In this document: in pieces, positions 17,206 through 26,779 of the stretch | How the letters are laid out: every line of letters starts with the position of its first letter | How positions within the stretch are numbered: position 1 is the first letter of the stretch | NCBI GenBank assembly: GCA_013349435.1 | Contig: DUZQ01000010.1 | Span: 1-52,058 of the forward strand | Direction of reading: 5' to 3' | DNA length: 52,058 nt | DNA from: Planctomycetota bacterium | GTDB lineage: Bacteria; Planctomycetota; Phycisphaerae; Sedimentisphaerales; Anaerohalosphaeraceae | The notes under the pieces: model-generated | Database searches by the model: none | What the model was told of the DNA's origin: nothing | Seen by the model: the letters and a program-made list of their open reading frames with translations, nothing else | Translations under genes and position numbers: made by a program

Positions 17206-17268
17206 AGGGTGCGATATTTCGCACCATTTGTTCACACAAAACGTATCTGGTGCGATTCATCGCACCCT
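17206..17268. repeat. Two tandem GGTGCGA hairpins flanked by an inverted repeat
   Basis: GGTGCGA-n4-TCGCACC occurs twice (17208-17225 and 17249-17266). The outer ends AGGGTGCGA and TCGCACCCT are also inverted repeats, so the whole can fold as one long stem or two short ones. Its right end overlaps the stop codon of psd and it could serve as a transcript 3' end for that gene. Confidence 0.6.
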
Positions 17269-17968
17269 ACTCAGTGTATTTTGCTAATATAGTTACCCCG
17301 GCTTTTACCTTATCGCCCACTTTGACATTGCACTTTACGCTGTCACGGGCCGGTAAATACAGTTCTGTTCTTGAGCCGAATTTTATCATACCGAACCTCT
17401 GGCCGCAAGCAAAATCATCGCCCACCGCAGCCTTACAAACTATTCGCCGGGCGATGGCTCCCGATATCTGGCGAACGAGCAGGGTGTCTTTCGGCTCATT
17501 CAGGCGAGTCATAGCTATATCGTTGGACTCGTTGACCCGGCCGGACGAAGGATTCATAGCGTTTGTATATTGGCCGGGCTTGTATGTAATCTTTTCGATT
17601 TTTACCGCGCAAGGCGCACGATTGATGTGGACATCGAATATAGTCAGGAATATCCCTATCCGCAGGGCCTTGGGGCCGATGACGTCATTTTCTTCGACGA
17701 CCTTGATGTCTGTTATCCAGCCGTCAGCGGGTGAAACCAAAATATTGCCGCCCTCCGGAATCTCGCGGCTTGGGTCGCGGAAAAAGGCAAGAACCCAGAC
17801 AAGAAGTGTTCCCATAATCACTTCAACAATCGAAACGGTTAAAGGGGACATAACAGCCTCTGTGCCGGCTATATAGACTGTAACCATTATCACTAAAATA
17901 ATTGCCGGAAAGGCAATTACCTGCGGCAGACCGTATTTTGTCAAAGGTATCCTCATAACAAATATCAT
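17267..17968 (-). CDS. psd: Phosphatidylserine decarboxylase (short, archaeal-type)
   Basis: This 233-residue proenzyme converts phosphatidylserine to phosphatidylethanolamine and cleaves itself to generate a pyruvoyl group. Two hydrophobic N-terminal helices anchor it. The core shows ILVSPADGWITDI, IGIFLTIFDVHINRAPC (substrate and metal region) and the self-cleavage site FGSRTELYLP near residue 205. Length and the FGS motif match the short Psd type rather than the longer E. coli type. It lies 25 nt downstream of the coiled-coil membrane protein gene (ending at 17994) and upstream of pssA on the same strand. Confidence 0.92.
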   Translation of the reverse strand: MIFVMRIPLTKYGLPQVIAFPAIILVIMVTVYIAGTEAVMSPLTVSIVEVIMGTLLVWVLAFFRDPSREIPEGGNILVSPADGWITDIKVVEENDVIGPKALRIGIFLTIFDVHINRAPCAVKIEKITYKPGQYTNAMNPSSGRVNESNDIAMTRLNEPKDTLLVRQISGAIARRIVCKAAVGDDFACGQRFGMIKFGSRTELYLPARDSVKCNVKVGDKVKAGVTILAKYTE

Positions 17969-17993
17969 AACCGGCGACAGGACTGATATAAAA

Positions 17994-18362
17994 TTAATCT
18001 TTTGGTTGTTTTATATGCGACATCATCTCGTTAACGCGCCATTCGATTGCCGAAAGTATCCAGAACTGGAAGTGATTTATTCGCATCTGACAATGTATGA
18101 GGTAGATGATTTTCAGCGAAAGGGCTATCGTTGCTACTTCAATCATTAAAAGGCGCAGTTTTTCGCCGCCGATTACCGAAAGAATTACAGAAACCAGCAG
18201 CACAATAATAAACAGGATATTGATGAGCTTTGTGCGGAATTTTGGTGCGCCTCCGATTTTGCCTACGATCATCCTGACTCGTTCCTTATCCTGCTGGAAG
18301 TGTTCCAACTGACGCTTGAGATCATCAATTTCATTCTCAAGGTTTTCCTTTTTCTGTTCCAT
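17994..18362 (-). CDS. Small membrane protein with coiled coil
   Basis: This 122-residue protein starts with a charged coiled-coil segment (MEQKKENLENEIDDLKRQLE). Two hydrophobic helices follow (ILFIIVLLVSVILSVIGG and LLMIEVATIALSLKIIYLI) and then an amphipathic tail with FQFWILSAIEWRVNEMM. I do not recognise the family. The ATG at 18362 is chosen because AAGGA lies 7 nt upstream. It precedes psd by only 25 nt, so it probably belongs to the phospholipid operon. Confidence 0.75.
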   Translation of the reverse strand: MEQKKENLENEIDDLKRQLEHFQQDKERVRMIVGKIGGAPKFRTKLINILFIIVLLVSVILSVIGGEKLRLLMIEVATIALSLKIIYLIHCQMRINHFQFWILSAIEWRVNEMMSHIKQPKD

Positions 18363-18790
18363 AAGCAGTCCTTTTGTTAAACATAGTAGAGTAAATTTTC
18401 CATATTCTATCAAGATTTTTTAAATTTCATTTCAGTTTGCACCATCTGGCTTTATGTGTGGATATAATAATCTATTTGTTTGTTCGGCACAAATACTACG
18501 AGGCGCTTTAGTCGGATTCATCCGGGCTGGTATCATAATCTTTGGGGGCTGAACCGTGTATTTTTTAGCTGTTGTCAATTCATTCATTGCCGGATATATA
18601 TCCGGCAGGTTTACTCCGCCGGGGCGTCGATGCGCAATTTTTGAAATTATGTTTGACAGGGACGGTAAAATATGACAATTTACGGCGGGTTGTGCAGCGA
18701 GCAAACAGGCACGTGGGGCAACTGAAGAAAAGAACGTAATAAAAAAAGCAGAAGTCCAGGGTTAATGAAATAGGAAAGGTTGAGATAAAG
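18363..18790. other. Divergent gap upstream of the enolase fusion gene
   Basis: No gene is visible in these 428 nt. It contains an 18-bp perfect palindrome, GCCGGATATATATCCGGC at 18589-18606. A TTGACA at 18652 has no good -10 at the right spacing, and a TATAAT at 18463 has no good -35. The palindrome could bind a dimeric regulator; that is inference. Confidence 0.4.
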
Positions 18791-21532
18791 ATGCAAAAAA
18801 GTAAAGAAAGACCGGCAGGTGGAATTTTGGCTCAAATTGTTGCAAAATCGGTGCAAACAGGCAGGATTGCCAAAGAGCGGCTTGGTGTGACGGCTGGTGG
18901 TTATCTGGAGAGAGGCTGGGTGATTGCGAACCATAAACTGGTTTCTTTTCACGCCGCCTTTATTTCCTCGGTAATGAATCTGCCTGAAACGGTGGAAGGC
19001 AAGCTGGCGACGCTGAAATTTATGTTTCTGAGTATGGAAACCGTTATTTCCGCTGTAATAGTTTATCTTTCATGGCATATAGGAATTGCGATACATGAGA
19101 TGGGGCACTATGTTACAGCGGCCAAATTGACGGCGCTGAATAAGAATTCTCAGGAGGCAGCGGACGCAATGGTTGAGAAGGACTCATTCACCAAAGCGAT
19201 GTGGTATGCCAAGATATTTCTTACAATACCGTGGGGCGGGTTTGAGGGAGTGAAAAAGGAAGAGGGTAACTATGCACCTGATGCTCCTTATAACCTTGCG
19301 GTGGCGGCATCGGGGCCGATATGGAGTGCTTACCTGGCGATGGTGGCGCTTCCTGTAGCGATAGTGTGTCTGGTATTGGGACTGATGCTGGGCAGTGAAG
19401 CCACAATATACGTTGGAAGGTTCTTCCTTGCACCGGGTGTAGTAGGTCTTCTGGACCGGTTTTTGGCCGACAGGGGAAAACTGAAGGAATTCAGGAGGCG
19501 GGAAAGAATAGCACGCGAGCAGGCCGGACGGGCGGCGGAGGCGATTTCAGAGGAGAGCTGGCTTGCCAAAGCGGCCCAGGTCAAGGAAACAATGCTCAAG
19601 ACCAGGATACAGTCTGTAACTCTCAAGGACGGCACGAAGGTTGAGGCGCCATGGCAGTTCAGGAATTGTGCAATGGGAGGACGACACACCGAGAAGGAAT
19701 ATCCTGAAAGCAATATCAGTATGCAGGAAAGTATGTTTATGCCGCTTTCCGCCAAGACTTACGAGGATGCTCAGGAGATGACGGTGAAGCTTCAGTATCG
19801 TCTGAAGGAGATTATCGAATCGGCACCCGGAGCTAAGGTTATGGGTATCGGCCTTGAGGGCGGCCTGGCACCATACATTGACAAGGAGCCGCAGGACAAG
19901 GTGCCTGAGCAGAGGATGTGGAGGTTTATGAAACAGGCGATTCTGGATTGTGAGTACACACCGGGTGTGGACGTAGCCATTGCACTGGACCCGGCTGCTT
20001 CCGAACTGGAGAATGCATACAGGGAAGAAACCGGCCAGAAGGACTCGGTGGGAATGTATCGGTTTTGGCGGGACAAGAGCAAGGTCGATATGAGCCGGGA
20101 TGAGGTTTTGGGGCTTTATGTTGAAGCTATGGAAAACGGGATACCCGTGCTTTCGATTGAAGACGGCTTTGGCGAAATCGACCATGAAGGTTGGAAACTG
20201 CTGATGTACGGTGACAAGAAAAGGAACATTGAAGGCCTGGCGGACAAGATATTCGTTATCGGTGACGACCTTGTTACGACGAAGGATGAAAATATCGAGG
20301 CCTGTGCGAAAAACGGCGAGATCAATGCGACACTAATCAAGGCCAACCAGATAGGGACTTTGTCGGAGACGATACTGGCGATGTTGACATCTCTTGCTTA
20401 CGGAGCGGAACTGGTTGTTTCCCACCGGTCCAAGTCGCCTAACGACCCGTTTGAGGCGGAGATTTCGACGGCTATGAACGCGTTGGGGATGAAGGCCGGC
20501 GGCGGAGCCAATACCGAGCGACTTCAAAAATACGGTCGTGTGATGGAGATAATCGCCCTTGCCAAGGCCGGTCGCAAGGAGATAACCGACGAAAGAAGAA
20601 AAGAAGTAGAAGACAACCTCAAGGAGTTGATTTCCACGTTAACCGGCAAACAGGATGTGGAACTTGCGGCCGATGCCGCCGAAGTTGATATTGCCGGGCT
20701 TTTGCTTCGTATGTTGGCCATCGAGGCGGTCAGCGGAACAGAAGAAGCAACCAACGCCGGGATTCCTTCGGCTGCTGCGACCATTTTCTTAGGCAAAACG
20801 GGGATTATCAGGTTCAAAGGCTCGACTCCGTTGGGCACATCGGCCGGGGTGGACGAGGCGATTCACTACGTTGACAGCATTATCCGTCCGGGCAACATGA
20901 CTCAAAAGTACCCGGATTTATTCACCGATGCCGGAGATGGAACCTGGCGATTCAGGAAGGACCTGGAGTTTGCAAACATCAAAGCCAAGAACAACACCGA
21001 GCTTCTGGATTTATGGAGGAAGTCGGCTCGGTACGCGGGAATGGGCTGCATGGATGCGGTTGAGCACATTGAGACTGTGCTGGCAGAGGCCTTTACCGGA
21101 AAGAGCCTCGCTCAGCTCGGAAGCCTGCTGGAAGTGGATAGAGAGCTGCTCAAGCTGGAGAGCCGGGAGGCTGTATCGGCGGGGATAATAGGCGCCGATG
21201 CGACAAATGAAGAAAAGATACATGCGATGCAGCGAAAAGGCGTTTTGGGGATGAATGCTATTCTGTCTTTGTCGCTGGCTCTGGGCAGAGCGGTAGCAGC
21301 CAAGGACGGCAAGGAGCTGTGGCAGCTCATTCGAGAGATGGCCGGTGAGACGATGGCCAAGTTTGTGGCGGCAAACACCTCCGACTCCGATAAAAAAGAC
21401 CCGGCAGCCTTAAAGGCCATGGATTTTGACGAACTGAAAGCTCTATTTACCGGAACCGCGCAGGAAGCGATTAAGCAGGACAAAAAAATATACGAGTTGC
21501 TGCGAAAGGAGTTGACGGTCTATCCGGTATAA
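18791..21532 (+). CDS. Site-2-protease-like membrane domain fused to a circularly permuted enolase
   Basis: One uninterrupted 913-codon frame. Residues 75-240 form a membrane region with HEMGH (102-106), NLAVAASGPIW and GLLDR (219-223), the metalloprotease pattern of site-2 proteases (M50). Residues about 290-590 match the enolase linker and barrel: CAMGGRHTE (His299), MQESMFMP (Glu313), GLEGGLAP (Glu356), ALDPAASEL (Asp400), SIEDGF (Glu457), GDDL (Asp492), LIKANQIGTLSET (Lys517), SHRS (Arg546) and MKAGGG (Lys568). Residues about 650-850 match the enolase N-terminal domain (GTSAGVDEA loop; VLGMNAILSLSLALGRAVAAK), here placed after the barrel. All catalytic and Mg-binding positions I can place are kept, so 2-phosphoglycerate dehydration is plausible. 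AGGAAAGG lies upstream of the ATG. Confidence 0.85.
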   Translation: MQKSKERPAGGILAQIVAKSVQTGRIAKERLGVTAGGYLERGWVIANHKLVSFHAAFISSVMNLPETVEGKLATLKFMFLSMETVISAVIVYLSWHIGIAIHEMGHYVTAAKLTALNKNSQEAADAMVEKDSFTKAMWYAKIFLTIPWGGFEGVKKEEGNYAPDAPYNLAVAASGPIWSAYLAMVALPVAIVCLVLGLMLGSEATIYVGRFFLAPGVVGLLDRFLADRGKLKEFRRRERIAREQAGRAAEAISEESWLAKAAQVKETMLKTRIQSVTLKDGTKVEAPWQFRNCAMGGRHTEKEYPESNISMQESMFMPLSAKTYEDAQEMTVKLQYRLKEIIESAPGAKVMGIGLEGGLAPYIDKEPQDKVPEQRMWRFMKQAILDCEYTPGVDVAIALDPAASELENAYREETGQKDSVGMYRFWRDKSKVDMSRDEVLGLYVEAMENGIPVLSIEDGFGEIDHEGWKLLMYGDKKRNIEGLADKIFVIGDDLVTTKDENIEACAKNGEINATLIKANQIGTLSETILAMLTSLAYGAELVVSHRSKSPNDPFEAEISTAMNALGMKAGGGANTERLQKYGRVMEIIALAKAGRKEITDERRKEVEDNLKELISTLTGKQDVELAADAAEVDIAGLLLRMLAIEAVSGTEEATNAGIPSAAATIFLGKTGIIRFKGSTPLGTSAGVDEAIHYVDSIIRPGNMTQKYPDLFTDAGDGTWRFRKDLEFANIKAKNNTELLDLWRKSARYAGMGCMDAVEHIETVLAEAFTGKSLAQLGSLLEVDRELLKLESREAVSAGIIGADATNEEKIHAMQRKGVLGMNAILSLSLALGRAVAAKDGKELWQLIREMAGETMAKFVAANTSDSDKKDPAALKAMDFDELKALFTGTAQEAIKQDKKIYELLRKELTVYPV

Positions 21533-21615
21533 ATCAAGTTGCATGACTACAAGGCGGTTTTGTAAACGCAGGCGGCGAACAGCGGCGTTTGCGGAGGTTT
21601 GTTCGGAGGCGCACA

Positions 21616-22077
21616 ATGGCTTTGGTGCGGTATGTGCTTTTTTGTCTTTTCTTTGCCGCAGGTGCAGGAGCGGTTGTACTGGCTGTGTTGGCCGATGAAG
21701 TACGCGATTATTGCGAGGGGAGGTGTCTGTTAGCCAAAAACTTAGCGGACAACGAGGATATTAAGTTCCTTACGATTGAGTACGCCGCACAGATAGACGA
21801 AATTCGTAAAGACCCGAATATTCTAAGCCGGCTTGAGAGTGTAACTCTCGGAGCAGAACCGGGCACAGAGGATACCGCCTTTCCCAGGGCTTCGGAAGAG
21901 TTGTTGTCCGAGGCAGGTGCGGCAGTTCTTGCAGATTTACGGGCGGACAAGCCTGCCCGTGAGATTCCGGGCTGGGCCGAGAGGATATCGGAGCCTAACA
22001 TTCGATACAGCCTTTTCTTTGCAGGAGCGGGGCTTGTCATTGTTACGTTTATATTCTTCGGGGCTCCTGCGCGGTAG
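21616..22077 (+). CDS. Two-helix membrane protein of unknown function
   Basis: This 153-residue protein has a hydrophobic helix at each end (ALVRYVLFCLFFAAGAGAVV and SLFFAGAGLVIVTFIFFG) flanking an acidic soluble segment of about 100 residues. I see no recognised domain. GGAGG lies 7 nt before the ATG at 21616, which is preferred over an earlier ATG. It follows the enolase fusion gene by 83 nt on the same strand and could share its transcript, but the sequence gives no functional link. Confidence 0.7.
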   Translation: MALVRYVLFCLFFAAGAGAVVLAVLADEVRDYCEGRCLLAKNLADNEDIKFLTIEYAAQIDEIRKDPNILSRLESVTLGAEPGTEDTAFPRASEELLSEAGAAVLADLRADKPAREIPGWAERISEPNIRYSLFFAGAGLVIVTFIFFGAPAR

Positions 22078-22279
22078 GCGCCACAAAACCAGTGGGAATA
22101 AACGGTTGGTGTTTGAATATGGTCTGCAGAAAGGGTCATAAGATGGTCATTCTAAGCCCCGATAAACCAAGTTGAAGAATCTTTGGCATACAAAAGATTC
22201 ACAGTATGTACGGGATATAATTTGCGGGCTGTTATTGCACAGATGGAAAAGATTGGTCCGTGGCAAAACGGAGTGAATT

Positions 22280-24835
22280 TTGGACCCTATACGGCGACAG
22301 TTAAGATTACTTGATGAACAGCTTGCCGAGAGGGGGGGGCCGGTCGAACCAATTTTTGCCCGCTCTCCGCTGGTGCCGTTGGCTGTCGGATTTATAACGG
22401 GCATTGTCATACAGCATTTTCTTAATCCGGGTATCGGCTGGTCTTTGGCGGTTCTCGGTTTTTGTGCGGTCGTGATCGTGGTATTTTTGTTTCTTCGAAG
22501 TCATCCCGCCCGGCTCTATGTAATTGCAGGTGCAGCTTTTCTGTCGTTTACAAGTCTTGGTGCGATTCGGATGTTCGGCGTTAATCAGCCGGCGGCGGAT
22601 GATATTCGCAGATTGGGAGGCGCAGAAAGGACTCTTGCTACAATCAGGGGGCATGTTCTTACCGAGCCGAGGCTTGAGGACAGAGACAGTTGGAAATTCG
22701 GCGGATACCTGTGGTCGGAGCCTGGTACGAGTTTCTATCTTAAGCTCAAAGAAGCCAAGACAAAGACCGGCTGGGGCGAGGTTAGCGGAACCATCCGCGT
22801 GCAGGTCGCAGAGCCTGCAACCGATGTTAAGGTCGGCGATTATATCCAGGCTTACTGCTGGTTAGACGGATTCAGCGGGCCTCTTAATCCGGGGCAGTTC
22901 AACTTTAAGAAATATCTGAAGCAAAGGGGTGTTTTTGTTGGCGCTTCGATTAAGTCGCGCGGCGGCATCAAGCTTTTGGCCCGAGGCGGTCCGACACTTT
23001 TGGCACGTGTCAAAAACGGGCTGAAAACATACGCCGCAGCAGCGCTTTTCGGTGAAACTTCGCCGGACGACCAGAGCTATGCGATGTTAAATGCTTTGCT
23101 TCTGGGGCAAAGGGGCGGACTTGACCCTGCTGTTTTCGATGCTTTTCGCCGGACCGGTCTTGCCCATTTTATCTGCCTTTCCGGTCTGCACATAGGGATA
23201 TTGGCGGGATTTGTATGGTGTGTGTGCCGGTTGGCCGGTCTTACAAAACGGCCTCGGGCGGTGGTCTGCATTATCATGGTAGCACTGTACGTCCTGATTG
23301 TTCCTCCTCGGGCGCCGACTCTGCGGGCTGCGATTATATGCTGGTTCTTCTGTCTGTCGGTGTTGGTTCGCAGAAGGCCTAATGCACTAAATACGCTTTC
23401 ACTGTCTGCGGTGGTGCTTCTTGCTGTGCGTCCGACGGACCTTTTCAGCGCGAGTTGGCAGTTATCATATACGTCTGTGTTAGGGATAATATTGCTGCAA
23501 AGGCGTATCAGTGGTTGGCTGTTTGAAAAAACAATCGACAAAATCAGCATTTTCGAACCGAAGGAAAACGAAGGTTTCGTAATGTCTTTTTGTAAGGGCC
23601 TGCCGGGATGGGCGTTGGAGCTGTTTTCGGTGGGTGTAGCTGCGTGGCTCGGAGGCGCTGGAATTCTTTTATACCACTTTGGTGCGATAACACCGATGGC
23701 AAGTGTCTGGACAGTACTGGTTTTTGGCCTGGTTTTGTTGATATTGGTTATGGGTTACTTGAAGCTCCTGCTTGCGGGGCTTTTGCCAACGGCGGCGCTG
23801 CTGTTAGGGGTAATAGCAACGAGATTGGCAGACCTGCTGATATGGATTATAGAGCTTATAGCAAGCTGGAATATATCGGGTGTACAGGTTGGTGTAGTTT
23901 TTGGCGAGGTAATTATCATTTATTACTTCTTTTTGCTCTTTGCACGTTTCGTTCATTTCCGCAGGCCTGCCGTAAAGAAGGCGGCCTTGGCGACAATGGC
24001 TGTGGCAATATTGGTTTGTCTGGGTTTTACCAAATATCGAAGCAATTACAGGAGGGGCCTTGAGCTTACGTGTCTGTCGGTAGGGCACGGCCAGGCTGTT
24101 TTTGTCGGCATGCCGGGGGGAGAGAATCTCCTTTTTGACGCGGGATCTTTGACGACGAAAGACTGCGGCAGGCGTATTGTTGTGCCTTTTCTGCGTCATA
24201 AAGGTATCAGCAGGCTTGATGCGATATTTCTGAGCCACGATGACATAGACCATATAAACGGAGTGCCGGAAATTGTCTCGGACCTCGGAGTAAAAGGTAT
24301 ATATAGTAATGCAGCATTTCTTGAAAAGGCCGGGACCTGGTCAACGGCGGGCTATCTTGCCGATTGTCTGGAAGATGAGAATCAAGAATTAAAACTGCTT
24401 GATGAGTTTGTGCTGAGTGCCGGCGGGGTGAAGCTAAAATCTCTGTGGCCCGGGCCGGGAGTATGCCGGGATGAAAGTGTCAGCGACAATGACAAATCGC
24501 AGGTAACTCTGATTGAATTCGCAGGTAAAACGATACTTCTTTGCAGCGACATCGAACTATTTGCCCAGGAAAAGATTCTTCAGATGTACCCGACGCTCAG
24601 GGCTGATGTGATGGTGTTGCCTCATCACGGCTCGACACGGAATCTTGCTGAGGGATTCGTTGAAAATATCGGTGCCGAAATCCTGATTGCCGGTTGCAGC
24701 AGGAGCCGATACTCGGCGGCATATAAATCCGCTTCTGGTGCGAAGGTCTTTTACACACCCGTTGACGGAGCGGTTACGGTAAAAATCACTCCCGGTGGTA
24801 CTGTAACAACCACCGGATTTGTCCGGGAACGATAA
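22280..24835 (+). CDS. comEC: ComEC/Rec2-type DNA uptake channel
   Basis: This 851-residue polytopic membrane protein has the three-part ComEC layout. A DUF4131-like N-terminal soluble/OB region (about 100-250) is followed by the Competence membrane domain (about 270-560, with GLAHFICLSGLHIGILAGF). The C-terminal metallo-beta-lactamase-like domain (about 590-845) has LSHDDIDHINGV and LPHHGSTRN. ComEC transports single-stranded DNA into the cytoplasm and its lactamase domain is thought to degrade the other strand. Only the HXDXDH and HHGS signatures are seen here; catalysis is not proven. The start is a TTG with GGAG 6 nt upstream. With pilin-type genes in the window, natural transformation is possible. 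Confidence 0.93.
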   Translation: MDPIRRQLRLLDEQLAERGGPVEPIFARSPLVPLAVGFITGIVIQHFLNPGIGWSLAVLGFCAVVIVVFLFLRSHPARLYVIAGAAFLSFTSLGAIRMFGVNQPAADDIRRLGGAERTLATIRGHVLTEPRLEDRDSWKFGGYLWSEPGTSFYLKLKEAKTKTGWGEVSGTIRVQVAEPATDVKVGDYIQAYCWLDGFSGPLNPGQFNFKKYLKQRGVFVGASIKSRGGIKLLARGGPTLLARVKNGLKTYAAAALFGETSPDDQSYAMLNALLLGQRGGLDPAVFDAFRRTGLAHFICLSGLHIGILAGFVWCVCRLAGLTKRPRAVVCIIMVALYVLIVPPRAPTLRAAIICWFFCLSVLVRRRPNALNTLSLSAVVLLAVRPTDLFSASWQLSYTSVLGIILLQRRISGWLFEKTIDKISIFEPKENEGFVMSFCKGLPGWALELFSVGVAAWLGGAGILLYHFGAITPMASVWTVLVFGLVLLILVMGYLKLLLAGLLPTAALLLGVIATRLADLLIWIIELIASWNISGVQVGVVFGEVIIIYYFFLLFARFVHFRRPAVKKAALATMAVAILVCLGFTKYRSNYRRGLELTCLSVGHGQAVFVGMPGGENLLFDAGSLTTKDCGRRIVVPFLRHKGISRLDAIFLSHDDIDHINGVPEIVSDLGVKGIYSNAAFLEKAGTWSTAGYLADCLEDENQELKLLDEFVLSAGGVKLKSLWPGPGVCRDESVSDNDKSQVTLIEFAGKTILLCSDIELFAQEKILQMYPTLRADVMVLPHHGSTRNLAEGFVENIGAEILIAGCSRSRYSAAYKSASGAKVFYTPVDGAVTVKITPGGTVTTTGFVRER

Positions 24836-24866
24836 AATCACTTTTCACCGCCGAGCGTTCGGAAAC

Positions 24867-25565
24867 CTATCTCATGTGTACGACGATTTCGACTCTTCGG
24901 TTTTTGGCCTTTCCGCTTGAGGTTGCGTTGGAGGCAACCGGTCTGCTTTGGCCTGCGCCAACAGCCCGGATTCTATCGGCCTCAACCCCCTGCTTTGTCA
25001 TGTATCTTAGCACCGTAAGCGCCCGCTCGGCCGAAAGCTGCCAGTTATCCTTCCATTTGGACTTCCTGATGGGGTCCGAATCCGTGTGGCCGACAACGTC
25101 GATGTCCCTGCCGTGGTAGCGCTGTCTTAGAACCGAAAGGACGTGGTCAAGCTCGGCAACACTTGCCTGTTTAAGTGAAGCCTTGCCCGGGCTGAACAAA
25201 ATCGCGTTAGGCAGTGTTACAGTGATTGTGCCTGCCGAAGGGTCGAACGCTACATCCAGGCCGCTGAAGCCTGTCGCCTCGGCTGGTGAGACTTGTCGCT
25301 CGCGTATCTGCCTCTGGAGCTCCTCTATAGTCATTTGACTCTTATTGAGTTCCTGACCGAGCCGAGCCTTCTCGGATGAGGAGGTATCCAGCGACGTGAC
25401 ACAATTCTCATAAAGCCCTTTGAGGTTCTGGTGCTCAACGTTCAGGGCATCGTACTTTTTCTGCCAATTGGTACAGCCTGAAAACAGTCCAATTGCCACC
25501 ACGATTGTGAGAAGGAAGATAGTTTTGGTTATAACATTTTGCATTTTTGACATCCCTTTCGCCAT
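24867..25565 (-). CDS. OmpA-family peptidoglycan-associated lipoprotein
   Basis: This 232-residue lipoprotein has a signal sequence ending in LFSGC (Cys31), a coiled-coil stretch (about 35-90) and a C-terminal OmpA/MotB-like domain (about 105-232). Peptidoglycan-contact motifs are visible: VVGHTDSDPI, NWQLSAERALTVLRYM, and RIRAVGAGQSRPVASN followed by NRRVEIVVH. It would tether the outer membrane to the cell wall. Later ATG codons at 25553 or 25544 are also plausible starts and would still leave a full signal peptide. It lies 15 nt downstream of the prepilin peptidase stop codon, both on the minus strand. Confidence 0.88.
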   Translation of the reverse strand: MAKGMSKMQNVITKTIFLLTIVVAIGLFSGCTNWQKKYDALNVEHQNLKGLYENCVTSLDTSSSEKARLGQELNKSQMTIEELQRQIRERQVSPAEATGFSGLDVAFDPSAGTITVTLPNAILFSPGKASLKQASVAELDHVLSVLRQRYHGRDIDVVGHTDSDPIRKSKWKDNWQLSAERALTVLRYMTKQGVEADRIRAVGAGQSRPVASNATSSGKAKNRRVEIVVHMR

Positions 25566-25580
25566 AACTGCATTTCTCGT

Positions 25581-26744
25581 TTAGTAATATAAATACAAAC
25601 CGGCTATGTAGTCTCTGAACCAATCATGGAAAATCATAACAGTAAACACCGCTAAAGACAAGAACGGACCATAAGGAATTTGCCGGGTTTTTTTAAATAA
25701 CATCTGAAACCCGGCCCAAATCAACCCGAAGAAGGGGGCGATGAAAAAGGCAATTACCACAAAAACGGGTCCTATTACCGCCCCTGCGGCCCCCATCAGG
25801 TGTACATCACCCATGCCCATCGCCTCTTTTCCGAAGCCCAATGTGCCTAAGATACGCGTCGCCCATACCACCGCACAGCCGGCGAAATAACCCGACAAGC
25901 TGCCCAGAAATCCTGCTATAGCAGGCACTTGCGAAAATTTCGTCCACCAGCCGCCCGCAAGTGATGAGTGTTGTGTCAGCCATAATGCGCCTGTGGAGCA
26001 AAGGATGATTGGCAAAAGAAACAGCACTTCCTTGAGGACCTCGAGGCGGTGTGGATAATCGGGCCGGTCCTGCCGAGGCGATTTTTGGTCCGATTCGGAT
26101 TGATAGCTTCTTTTTATTACCCCGGCCCACAGGAGCACGAGGGATATTATCAACCCTGCCGCGGCACCAAGGGTCATTACCGCTGTTCGGGTCGATGCAC
26201 TCGGCCAGAGTTTGTATGTCCATACGACGGCCGGGTCTATTACATACACTCCCACAGAAGCGGTTATCAGGCCCACGACCGTAATGAACCAGCACACCTG
26301 TAGTGGTATTACCCACAATTCCAGATCGATTGCCGAAGCGGCCAAGAGTCCGGCAAGCAGAACCACGGCATTTAGGTACACCAGCCATCCCCCGGCCAGG
26401 AACATTCCGACTCCCGTATCCGCTTCGATACCCAGGCGGCGATATTCTACGATGAAGTACAGTACAAAGACCGCGACAAAAATAAGTGCGGTTAAAAGCT
26501 CTATGACGAAATATCGGGGTGAAATCCGCGTCTTGCAGTATCTGCACTTAGCGCCTAACAGCAGCCAGGAGACAAGCGGTATGTTATCGTAAAACCGAAT
26601 CCGCCTGTCGCAGGCCGGGCAGGTGGACGGAGGCGTCGTCAGCGATTTATCACGCGGCATGCGATAAATTACCACGTTTAGAAAACTGCCGATACAGCTA
26701 CCGTAGGCAAAGACAAAGATAAGGCAAATCAACTCAAGCGGCAC
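25581..26744 (-). CDS. Type IV prepilin peptidase/N-methyltransferase
   Basis: This 387-residue membrane aspartyl protease (A24 family) cleaves prepilin leaders and methylates the new N-terminus. The N-terminal block GSFLNVVIYRMPRDKSL and the two CXXC pairs (CPACDRR and CRYCKTR, a zinc site) are intact. The two catalytic Asp lie in ASAIDLELWVIP and GKEAMGMGDVHLM. The protein is about 120 residues longer than typical owing to a loop and extra helices between the catalytic blocks (roughly residues 160-280). The pseudopilin at 6848 and the GspF-like protein at 9135 would be part of the same machinery. Confidence 0.92.
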   Translation of the reverse strand: MPLELICLIFVFAYGSCIGSFLNVVIYRMPRDKSLTTPPSTCPACDRRIRFYDNIPLVSWLLLGAKCRYCKTRISPRYFVIELLTALIFVAVFVLYFIVEYRRLGIEADTGVGMFLAGGWLVYLNAVVLLAGLLAASAIDLELWVIPLQVCWFITVVGLITASVGVYVIDPAVVWTYKLWPSASTRTAVMTLGAAAGLIISLVLLWAGVIKRSYQSESDQKSPRQDRPDYPHRLEVLKEVLFLLPIILCSTGALWLTQHSSLAGGWWTKFSQVPAIAGFLGSLSGYFAGCAVVWATRILGTLGFGKEAMGMGDVHLMGAAGAVIGPVFVVIAFFIAPFFGLIWAGFQMLFKKTRQIPYGPFLSLAVFTVMIFHDWFRDYIAGLYLYY

Positions 26745-26779
26745 AAAGCTTTCCTGAAAAAACCAAAATACTTAACAGT

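Noticed and set aside
18432..18704. Minus-strand 90-codon frame upstream of the enolase fusion
   Set aside because: It has no recognisable domain or ribosome site, and the gap contains palindromes typical of control regions.
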